From Sequoia sempervirens (lineage: Eukaryota > Streptophyta > Pinopsida > Cupressales > Cupressaceae), in assembly GCA_007258455.2 (NCBI GenBank), contig VDFB02018296.1, positions 47,788,007 to 47,852,006 of the forward strand: DNA of 64,000 bases. Reading direction: 5' to 3'. Below are positions 11,550 to 21,959 of this stretch, one piece after another. Both the position numbers and the translations under genes were made by a program. The notes under the pieces were generated by a model. That model worked only from the letters and a program-made list of their open reading frames with translations. It did no database searches and was not told where the DNA came from. The stretch's first letter is position 1. The number at the start of each line of letters is the position of its first letter.

Positions 11550-14500
11550 ATGTCTACCACTAGTAGTAGTACCACTAGAGCAATATCAGATAAAAAATAC
11601 ATTATGCAAAATTTCTTAAAACCCCAGGTTTCACTGATGAATACCATGATCTTATATGATCCTAAAACCTATAGTAGGCATACCTTAGAACTTAGATTTT
11701 CATATCAGAATAAGGCTTCAAGGTAAATGCAAGTTAATAGTTTCAGTGCACCGTGGGTAAGTGGATTAGGGCGCATGATGTTATATGAGGTTTTCCCTTG
11801 CCCAAAATTTATCATGGTCTGTGCACTAAATTATGATGATAACAAAAGAGAAATTGTTAATAAATATAGCAAAGAAGAATTGTTATCCATTAATGTAGAA
11901 GAACTTGGAAAAGTGTTGGCCTTGGGGTTTACAACTGAAGAATTTGGAAATGTCCACATTGACCTAGAAAAGCTTGCTAGTGATTATGAAGCAATGGATG
12001 AAAAGGAGAAAAATTATTTCTTAAATAGAATAGTTTAGGATAGAAACAAATTGAAAGGTGATCATAAGCCTCCTTATGATTTGGATATTTTTAAACCATG
12101 GGCTCAGGATACTATTTCCATGCTAGCATTTTGCCTCAGACTGGATAGTAATTTGGAAGTGGGTGCAAGCCTCCTTGAAATGATATATAATATTCAATAT
12201 CATGTTCCACATGTCAAATATAATTTTATTGGGCACATTGTAGAACCCATGCATAATTTTTTTTTAATGATTAAAGGAGGTTCCACCAAGACATTTAGGT
12301 TCACAACCTACTTGTGCTATCTTTTTCTATTCAAATTTAGAGGAATGTTTTAGACCAACAAGCTTCAAATTCAACCCTATAGTAATGTTGAGGAAAAGAA
12401 AATGGCTCCACTTCCAGTATATGAATGGACCACTATGTTAAGGATGCATGATTCTTGAAAGAACTACAGTCATTTTGTAGACTACTTTTTGGCTCCATTG
12501 CATCAAACAATTTCAAATACTCTAATGCCTAGATTGCCTATGTCATGTAGAAACTGCATTCAACTAGGAAAAGAAATTCGATTGGCTGATTGGTACTTAA
12601 TGGAAGAATGTATTGTGCTAATATTTTATGGATTGGAAGTACAACCATACAAGCTTCCAATACATGTGACAAAAATGGTTTTTTCTTTGGAATATGTAAG
12701 GAAGATGTAGAGTAATGAAAGACACTTTACCATTCAGGGAAAGAAAACCTTATTTCCTTCTTTAGCTTTTTCATGTGGAGGGATCACATTCGAGAGAAAA
12801 GCATTTAGTGTGGCACATGATCTTTTGATTTTTTTTTATTTTGATGCTATCTATCACTGGTAGTATGATCCATGTGACACCATAAAATCAATGATTGTGC
12901 TCAATAAGAATGCTGGAAGTAGAATTCAACATCAAAGTAAACCCTTTCTTGAAAACTTGAGAAACAAGGATTCTTGGGATGAGGTCAAAGTAGCAATGGA
13001 GAAAAGTGCTGCTGAGAACATATTTCTTTTGAACAATTGTTAGCAGAAATTATGGCATTACATTGAAAGACAATTAGGAGGTACAATAACTTTTATGAAA
13101 AATGTCATAAACCATCTAGTAGAGTAAATATGCTAGATTCTCCGGAGAAGGAAGTTATAGAAAAAAATGGTCACGATAAAAATTACTACCTTTTGGTATA
13201 TGAGGAAGGAGCTAGGTGATCCAAGAGATATTTCCAAGTATAGAGATAACGAAGAAGATCTTGAGTTTAGAAAATTGTGGAATATAGAACATCTAGATGA
13301 ATGAGAAGATGGAGAAAGTGATGACAAATCTAATGATGCTAGGGAAGAAGAAAGCCATGCCAATTTCAAACTTGGTTTAGTGAGGCCACAAAAGAATCAT
13401 TTAATATAGGAGCAGCTAGATAGCTAAAAAAATGGGTTATGAAGGTGGTCCTTTGGGGTCCTAAAGACAAGGCCCTTGGATGGTAATAGATGTAGAGCAT
13501 AGAAAACCAATTGATAAATTTGGCTTTGGGGTTGGAGGTGAAAAAGTAGACCTAGGGTATACAGGTCAATTTGTTAGAGCTTTCAAATCCTCATCCTCAT
13601 GGTCAAACACAATCACAACTAGGACATGCCCATGGTGGAGGGCTTAGCGCAACTGGAACTGCCTCTGGTGGTGATGGTATGAGTAGTAGTACTAGTAGTG
13701 GTCAACATGTGCTACAACAAAAAAATACACACAAGAGGACAACAACACAATATATCACAAATACACCAGGTGATCAAGGAATACAAAAGAGGCAAAGGAT
13801 TTTGACAAGTCAAATCCAAGTCACACTACTAGTGGATCCACCACAAAGGAGTTATTTCTAGGTACTCCCCCAATGCCAGTTAGTCTGGCTGCGACATCAT
13901 TAGCAACTACAAGTACTCCTATTCCTTCGCCATTCAAGAATTCCATTGTTCCTGCATCCTCGGGTTTTGATTACATTGAAGAGTTTAAAGAGAAATAAAA
14001 ATTGAATAAAAAAGAAAAGAAGCAACTGATGGAGAGTGTGCCTACTCTAACTTTAGAGCTTGCAACAACCATGGTATTACCCACATTTTACACAAGTAAA
14101 GAAATCATGGAGTAAATAATTCTTGTTCCCATAGTTCAAAACAAACCAACAAATCAGATGGCTCCATCTAAATTCGAGGTGAACAATTTTCAATTGAATT
14201 TTTCTAGACTTAGAAATACGAAAAAATTAATGTATCAAAGAAGAAAAATGAATTGGTGTACACATCATTGCTAAAGCAAGATAGATAGAAAAAAATCTTG
14301 TAGACTCAAATTGAAAAGTTACAAAAGCAAAGAGGAAAGCATCAGATAACAAGAGAAATAATTAGAAAAAAAATTAAAAAAATCTCCTCTACATCTAACA
14401 AGCAAAGAGGATAAGGCTAGATGAGAGAAAAAGAAATATGATGAGGAAAAATCCACTTCATAAAAATTAAGACTAAGCATTGCAAATGAAATGAACAATG

Positions 14501-15270
14501 GGAACAAAAATTAGAGAAGGAGAGAAAAAGAAATGAAATACCGGAGGCAGAGCTGATGAAAGCAAAAAATGAAATTAAGTCTTGTCAAAATAAGTTATTT
14601 GCATTTTGTAGAGAAACAATGAGGCATATGAAAAAAAATATCTAGGATGAAATAATGTAGGGGATTGATCATTTGTGTGACATGTTTCAATTGATTGATG
14701 CTATTAGACAACATCATAATAAGCTAAACAAATATTTAATGGAAAACAAAAATGTGCTGGCATTAGAGAAATCAACAAATAAAATTCAACAAACAGTCTA
14801 CAAAGCCAGTGACAATGTTTTGAAATCAAAAGGGATTACTAATCAACTTGCTACATCAATGACATTGTCATCTGTCATTGAAAAGTGTTTGAGAATATGT
14901 GAAATAGAGAAATATTTGCATTTGGCTACAGACAATATGAAGAAGGTGGATGAAAAGGTAAGGAACTTCATAGGGCTTAATTTTCCAGAGGCTTTTGACA
15001 CAAATGAGTGATTCATTGGAAAAAATGATTTCAGAAAGAAGATGGAGGATGCAAGGAAGATTGATTTGGACTAGTTTCCTCAGAACCTAGATGTGGTGAC
15101 CTATTTGGATTCCATCAAACCATTGCTAACCCTAAATGCAAAATTGACTGAAGAATCCAAGATAGGTTCCAATTTGAATCATGAATTGTTAAAAAATATT
15201 CAAGTCAAACAACATCAGTTAGAAGAAATGAAAATTCCAACACCTGAAGAGTGGAAGTTGCTAGAAATGT
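11550..15270 (+). pseudogene. family X ORF, second copy nested in the hAT
   Basis: From the ATG at 11550 a single frame runs to about 13130 (1.58 kb) with no frameshift but eight stops: TAA 11724, TAG 12036, TAG 12351, TGA 12456, TAG 12708, TAG 12861, TAG 13041, TAA 13125. Later pieces in other frames include a Gly/Ser/Gln-rich linker (13571-13861) and a helical block (14673-15011, MCDMFQLIDAIRQHHNKL). It aligns by eye with the minus-strand copy: NYDDNKREIVNKYSKEE with NYDPITRTIRTYDKKK, LFKFRGMF with VFLFKGASYF, PVYEWTTML with PVQCWTTIL, IFYGLEVQPYKLP with GVYGSTVAPHMLP. Function unknown. It converges tail-to-tail with the transposase. All eight stops are one C-to-T step from Gln or Arg codons. 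Confidence 0.7.
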
Positions 15271-15837
15271 GATGCAATGATTTAATTTTTGATAATATGA
15301 GTTTCCAAGTTCCAACTCAGCTCTGTGCAGAGTTATCTTTGAGCAAAATTTTGCATTTCCAATGATTCTATGTATTCCTTCATGTGATAATCAATTTAAA
15401 AGCTCAAATTTAGATTTCAGTAATGTGTTGATGTTCAATTATCTATATTATTTATTATATCATTTGAAGAAAAATTCTGGTAGTGGTTTCAACTTCTAGA
15501 TACACTTTAAACAATTGTTGATGTTCATTATTGTATATGCTACTAATACTATTGTTAATATGTTATTAATCTAATAAGCATTGAGTTGAATGATGAATCA
15601 CTGAGTACATGCTCAAGTTTTACTTTTAATACAATTAAAATATGAACTATAAGGTGATTTTAATTCCAGACATCCATAATCTTAGTGAAATTACATTACA
15701 ATTCACACATCAATACTCAATCTCCATGAATACTTAGCATATCCACTAAAAAATTATATGAATTCATGCTATGGATTATCTATTATTGGAATTGGAATGA
15801 TGAATTTTTGGTTAGTTCCATTACTATGGTTACTATC

Positions 15838-16086
15838 ACTCAAAGTCGTGGTTTTGGTGCTTTTCCTAACCTTAGTTGCTAGTCCTCAGAGTTTTATAAC
15901 TTTGTCACGAAGCTCTAAATTTTCATAACTTCCCAATTCCCTAACTTTGTTGATGGTTCACTTTGTTGAGTTGCAAGTATTTCTTGGTCATCTTTCTAGT
16001 CGGTGGGTTAGAGGTTTGGAAAACTTCAAAACTTCAGACTTTGGTTCTAAGGTTGCAAGTTTCAACGATCACATGACAATATGGAC
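15838..16086 (+). repeat. direct repeat, right copy
   Basis: Partner of 8395-8543. The two copies enclose 7.3 kb containing the family X ORF. They are too diverged and too short to call LTRs with confidence; unequal duplication is equally possible. Confidence 0.8.
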
Positions 16087-16147
16087 TTATGTTGCTTTAA
16101 CCTTTCAAAGGCATCATCATATAACACCTCATTGAATGTTATGTATG

Positions 16148-16345
16148 GACTAATGTAAAATATAAAATACAATATAAAATATAAAATATCACAGTTTTAT
16201 GGAATACAACATAAAATATCATCAACTGCAGTTTGACTTTGGAATATGCTTCATGAAGTACAATATATAATAAAATATCATGAAATGCAATGATTCACAA
16301 TTTCATTGAATACAATATAAAATATCATCAACTACAATATGGAAC
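16148..16345. repeat. AT-rich degenerate repeat (AATATAAAATATCA)
   Basis: Repeated variants of ACAATATAAAATATCATCAA and ATGAAGTACAATATA fill the interval just downstream of the transposase pseudogene. Low complexity. Confidence 0.6.
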
Positions 16346-16440
16346 AATGGAAATTGATCCTAGGATCCATGAAGTGCAGTATAAATACCTAAAAGCTACT
16401 AATTCTCTTCCATTTCCCAAATAGACTCAGGGTCCTCAAA

Positions 16441-19169
16441 CTAACGTTCATCTTTAGATAAAGTAAAAGAGTCATCTTGAATTTGATTCCAAGTCTGCTC
16501 TTCATTTTCTTTGGCCTCTGTCTCAAATTCAACATTCATTGTGTCATTTTTGTCAATGTCATTTGTCTGAGTCCCATTGCCACTGACACTGCCACTAGTA
16601 CCACCCTTTGGAATTGGATTGTTGCACAACCCGGTCCCTCTTCTTTCACTTGTGGACCTCCAGATTGTGAGTGCCCTTTCAAAAGGAAAATTTCTGACAT
16701 TATATGCAGTTCCTTTCATCCTCAAGCAATTTTCCAAATTCTTGTCTAGTTTGTTTCTTAACTTTGATTTCAAAAACCCCAATGTACTGAAAAATCTCTC
16801 ATCCTCCACTGACCCCAATATCATTGTTTGACATAAATCAACAAGTTTGAAATATTCTGATATTGAACCATGCAATATTTCACTTTGACCTAAGTTTTTC
16901 CAAACCTTTTTATTGATCCCAGTTCAAAGGCCTTGTCCTTGCCCATGGATTTATACATTGGTCCTTCATAGCTGTTGCAAAACTCCTACATTGTTTTCTA
17001 AGCTTAGCTTCATCTAAAATTCCTTCTATTTTTGCTCATTGTATGTTACAGTTTTCAAAATTGTTCGATCAAGATTTTTACTTGAGCATGAAAATATTTT
17101 GGGTTATCTCTGGTTTGCCCAAAATTGAGGATACACAATAATCATGGCTTCAAGTATTTCATGTTGAGGGAATCTTTCATGAATCTCTGAGGAAAGAGAT
17201 TTTGTAATTTCCTTCAAATTATCACCAACAAATTTAACAATACCTTTTAAAATATTCCTGAGTTCTTACATTGGTACATTTGTATCTCATATCCACGTAC
17301 ACAGATACATAAGTTCCCACTTGCATTAAACTATAAATAATTTTCAAGATCATTCAAATTAGTAATTTTCTGCCACATGAAATAATTTGCATCATCTTGT
17401 GTTAGATCTAGATATAGATGATCGAGGGCCAAGCATGTATGTTTACGTAGATTGGAATATTCATTAATATACATAGTTTTGTCTTGGGATTTCTTCACAA
17501 GCTCGTTCATCACATCCAACATGGTGAGAAGACTAGTTAAAGTCAAGATTGTATCTATATCGCTTAACCTATGTAAGAGGTCAGGAGCTTTGTCTATTGT
17601 GCTGCGATTTTTTGTACATCACTCCAATCGAGGATTGATATTATAAAAGAACTCATTGCATTGGTCCATGCAAGGAGATCCATCTGGTATCGACATCCTT
17701 GAGAGGCTTGTTTCCTAGTGTTATTTCCTCAGTAAAATTTTGAAATTATGTGAAATGTTTAGGACTTTGACAGAAGTATGTGAGGATCTCATGGACTAGA
17801 TTTTTGACTTTTGATACTATAGGAAACTTTCTTACAATTTTGAATGTTAAATTCATTATGTGGGCCATGTAGTGAATGGAAAGCATGTATGGTGCACAAG
17901 TAGTTTGTAACTTTGTGTAAACATTGGTCCTTTGACCTTGCACCACTATAGCTCCATCAGCTCCTACACACACCAACTTTTTTGCAATTTTCAACTCATC
18001 CATACCTGCAATTTCATTCAAATATATTTTGTGATGTTGAACTGTCCTTCATTTTATGAACACAGAGAAGATGAGCTTGGTGAAAATGTTGTTGTACAAT
18101 ATACAAATTCATATAGACCCAAGAAGTATTGTCTATCGTAGTAACTTCATCTAAAGATGATTCAATGAAATTTGACTCTTTTACTTTATCCTTTAAATCT
18201 TCCTTTTCCACTATAGCAAGACAGTTTTCCCATTCCCATCTAGCATTTATTGACCAATGTGAGTAGGGATAGTGATGAAAATTCAAATAAGATAATAAAC
18301 CAAAATATTCTGGGTAGTCTGTCATAGGATACCCTTTGAACAAAATATGAAAAACAACACTCATCTGAACAATTTTTGATAGATTTGATGCTTCCATTGC
18401 TTTTCCAAATTGAGCCTCAAGTGTACCTTTACATGCAACAAGCTTCGACATTTTTTGGTGATGCTCTTCATAATCCATGACATACCTAACATGAAGACAT
18501 TCTTCCTTTGATTTCCATCGTACGAATGATTGTTCCTTTCTATCTATGATTTTTTTTCATAAACTTTAGCGATATGTTTTTCTATAGTGTCAATCTTTAG
18601 CTGCAATGTATTGTCTCTTCCACATTTTCAAGTACAAATCATACATCTGGCTGATTTTGCATTTTCCATATCATTTTCTTTCCCCACTGGTTCAATGAAT
18701 GGGTACTTTGACAACCAACCAAGTTGAAAATTCCTTGTCATTTCCCACTCGTGCCCACTTTTTGGTTTATTTTTCCTTTTCTTGCTACCACATCATCATC
18801 CTCATCCAAGTCAATTATCTCATTCTGGCTAATTGGGCCCAGGGTATCCCTTGGAACATATTTTGCGGTATTGCCATCCTGATTTGGTACATTTTGATTT
18901 AAATCAAATGACAATCTCAAGTTGACCTTTCGGTGGCAGTGAGGTATTGTGAATGCTACCAATATTTGGTGGAAGAGTTGATGATGTAGCTCCATCTTGA
19001 CCTGATGGATTAGAAAATTTGGAAATTCCAAAGATTGTATGGTACGTCTAAGTTTTTGGCATTTTGATGGCCTGCCAGTCTCTTCACCACCATGAGGAGT
19101 GGTAGGAGCCTTACCCTTGCTACTTGAGTCGCTCGACATATTGATCTCTGATTCGCTCGACATATTCAT
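16441..19169 (-). pseudogene. hAT transposase, zinc-finger-862-like, broken
   Basis: Transposase of the surrounding hAT. In order on the minus strand: an acidic N-terminus with a basic RPSKCQKLRR patch and a Ser-rich start (18738-19169); a zinc-finger trace near 18560-18700 reading ARCMIC, then a TGA, then DTIEKHI; a block at 18014-18478 with SLDEVTTIDNTSW, matching the first catalytic Asp region of this group; a second Asp region at 17746-18021 (VCVGADGAIV, then HYMAHIMNL, where HCMAH is usual); and the C-terminal dimerisation region at 16441-16875 (SVEDERFFSTLGFLKSKLRNKL). Stops and frameshifts separate the blocks. The order and spacing of blocks match the family. It is read from the right end of the element inward, the normal place for a hAT gene. 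Non-functional as read. Confidence 0.85.
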
Positions 19170-19439
19170 CTCTCACTTCAAATAAAAACTAGAAAAAAAT
19201 GTCTTCTTTTTTAAGGACAAAGAATAATAATATAGATCCCATTCCCTACTCAATATAATCTTTAAGACTGAAGCAAGAATGGAAAAGAGATAAAGAAAAC
19301 TTATTATTATAACTAATAACACTATGAAGAAATGATCATTCACCTTTAAGTCTACGTTTTCGGCTTTCTCTGACTTCTGAATCGAGAAGTAGAACCTCAG
19401 AACTGAAAAAAATGTGTAAGAATAAATGACACTTTCTAT

Positions 19440-19985
19440 TGTATTTATATCAATCCATTATTCCATATTTGGCGAATTTTGTAGGATTTTTAAATGGTAT
19501 ATTAAAAATTTGGTGAATCCCATGTGCTTATACAATGATACGTTGTAATATTCAAGGTGAAATGTGTCCTCAAATGTAATTATTTTTTAATGTTATTGGC
19601 GAAATAGGTCCTCATAAGTAACTATTTATAAATTTTAATTGGTGAAATGGGTCTTCACAAGCAACTATTTTTAAATTGTAATTGGCGAAATGGGTCTTGA
19701 TATAATGTTGTTTTAATAGTATTGGTGAATATGTAGGTGTTTTATTAAATTCTTTTGGGATTCCAGGTGAAAAATATTAGTTGGTCCAATTGAAACACGT
19801 AGTTTGACAATGGAAAATTTGTTGCTTAACTATGCCTCATAAGAAAAATCATTGGATAATGGACATGCATTGGACCTATAGTTCATAAAATCTAGGCAAT
19901 TTGGACACCCTATTGGGTGCGAGAAATTTTCCAATTTCAACTTGGTCGATTCCTATAATTCGCCAATTGGCAAAGATTCACCACT
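19440..19985. repeat. right subterminal repeats of the hAT
   Basis: At least four variants of ATTGGCGAAATGGGTC or ATTTGGCGAATTTTG, spaced about 60-70 bp, then CGCCAATTGGC close to the terminus. They mirror the TTGGCGAA motifs at the left end. Confidence 0.6.
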
Positions 19986-19998
19986 AAAATTTTCCCTG

Positions 19999-20006
19999 GT
20001 GGTGAT
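19999..20006. repeat. target site duplication, right copy (GTGGTGAT)
   Basis: Identical to 6852-6859 and directly adjacent to the right terminal inverted repeat. Confidence 0.9.
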
Positions 20007-21954
20007 GCATATTTTGGTGGAGAATCAATTTCCACAATTTAAGGCTCTACTAGCCTTGGAGAAGATGGTGGTGGTATCTGTGGCACAAGAAAAAGAGGCT
20101 TTTGTTGCTCTTGTTGGGAGGGAGCAGTAATTGCGTCACTTTTCTTTGCCTCACTCTTTCTCCTTATAAAGAACTTTATGTTTGGTTCTTTAGGGACTTG
20201 AGGTGTAAATATTTCTCTTCCATAATAGGAATTTATTCCCCACCCTATTCTTCTTCAATGGGGGCTTTCTCCTAATCTTTAATTATCTCTTTACTTTCAA
20301 GCTGGCCCACTATTTTCTCAAAATTCTGGGATACATGTTCCACCTTTTGCATTACATTTTCAATCTCTGGGAGAACATTGAAGTTAGGTTTTTCCTTATT
20401 TATCTTCCTCTACATTTTATTGAAAGCAATCCATTTTTCTTTTCTTCTTTCTCGTTCCAAAAGATCAAACACATTTCTTATCACATCCTCTGGGAATTGG
20501 AAAATGTGCACAAATTTGTTACTCTTGTTCCTTTCCTTCAACTAGGCCATGAAACCTTTGGGATCACACCTAATCATCTTTACTGCTCTTTGCATGTGGT
20601 AGTCCTTGAGTATATCAAGTATCTTATTCCAACCTCCCTTTGTCATCATAAAATTAGAGAAACATGTGTATGAAGGAAAAAATATTCCTTTTCCATGATT
20701 CAACAAATTTTCATTTTCCACACTTCCCAATTGCCATATTACTTCAAGGAAACCAATTCTCTTTGGCACACATCTTGGCAACATGTGAGGTGCAACAGTG
20801 GAACCATACACTCCTAAAATAGTGTGATTGGGATATGGGATAACATCTCCCCAATTGTGATCAACTCCTAGCTCAGGCCTTCTTTCCTTGGGTCTCATGA
20901 AGTCATGTAGGGCTATGGGAATTCTAGGTATATTCAAAACCAAGGCTCTCTTTAATTCTAAAGAAAACAAGTTCTCAAACACCACAAAGTCATACGTCTC
21001 CTCATCCTTATCCAGAATAGTAGTCCAACATTGAACAGGCAGATCTAAAGTACCCTCCATCCTATCCAAAGTCAAACTCTACCCAAAGTAAGATGCACCT
21101 TTGAATAGAAACACATGCATTAGCAGTGAGTACTGGCTAAACCTTACTCCATCTACACCTTTCTTCAATCTTACTAAACCTTCATGAATTCTTTCTGCCG
21201 GAAACCCTACATAGTCATATATTGTGCAATATTGAGGATGTTGAATATGGGCTGCCATATACATCCACGCCATGGGAATTCTACTGACAGGATCATAACC
21301 AATTATTTGGAAAATGGAGTAAAAATTCCTTTAGAAATATGAAACAAAATAATTCACAGGAAAGGGTTCCTTATAAAATTTTCCCAATGTAATGTTTTGG
21401 CCCTTAATCTCTACTAGATACCTCAGTAGTATATGGACTCTAAATGCAATCTTATTCTTTTCATATTACCCCCTAAGAATGTTTTCATGAATTTTACGCA
21501 TTTCATCACTCCACCTGGTGCTTGAAAACATGAGAAATTTCTTCCTTAGTAATTTTAACCATTTTCTTCTTGTCATATGTTCTTATAGTCCTTGTGATTG
21601 GATCATAATTGGTAGCTACTAATTTAAGCAGATCAACATCCATGTAGACATTGGGTACAATCAACTTTCCTAAGTCACAATTCTAGGGGTTACCAACTAG
21701 AACTCCCATGTTTCTATTCCTAAACCAACCATAGAAAAATTTCCACCCAGTACAAGGTAGTCTTGCATCCCTAATAGAGTATTTTTTATTAAACAAACCC
21801 TCAACTACCTGCGGACCCCGGAAAGTAATTGATCCTTAGATTTTTCAATGGTTGAGGGTGGTAGCTGACTAGTAAGGTCCTTACTCAAAGGCCTTTTGGT
21901 AACAAATTCTTCCCCTTTAGACAAAGAGGCTTTTGATTTTGCTTTGGGATCCAT
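20007..21954 (-). pseudogene. family X ORF, 5' half
   Basis: Begins at an ATG at 21954 with a Lys/Ser-rich N-terminus (MDPKAKSKASLSKGEE). A frameshift near 21820 leads into QVVEGLFNKKYS, then LLKLVATNYDPITRTIR. The best block, 20542-21075, is open for 177 codons with PVQCWTTIL, RIPIALHDFMRP, GVYGSTVAPHMLP, VPKRIGFLEVIWQL and MTKGGWNKILDIL; 21079-21273 carries AERIHEGLV and VFLFKGASYF. Stops (TAG before SLTLDRM, TAG after KGFMA, TAA near 20040) are all consistent with C-to-T change at Gln codons. The frame resumes exactly at the left flank of the hAT. No known domain recognised. Confidence 0.65.
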
Positions 21955-21959
21955 GACAC

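Larger units (their letters stand above)
6860..19998. mobile_element. 13.1-kb hAT transposon, inactivated
   Basis: Left end reads TAGGGAAAACTTTAA; the right end, reverse-complemented, reads CAGGGAAAATTTTAG. These are imperfect terminal inverted repeats with the (C/T)AGGG start common in hAT elements, flanked by perfect 8-bp duplications GTGGTGAT. Inside are a minus-strand hAT transposase pseudogene near the right end, a plus-strand family X ORF, a degenerate coiled-coil ORF near the left end, and TTGGCGAA-type repeats near both ends. The insertion splits another family X ORF at 5.1-22.0 kb. The element is far longer than typical 3-5 kb hATs because of the 8.5-15.8 kb segment. It looks non-autonomous now. 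Confidence 0.88.

Noticed and set aside
8395..16086. Direct repeats at 8.4 and 15.8 kb as LTRs of a nested retrotransposon
   Set aside because: Only 150-250 bp, no TG..CA edges, no PBS or PPT beside them, and no gag or pol between them.
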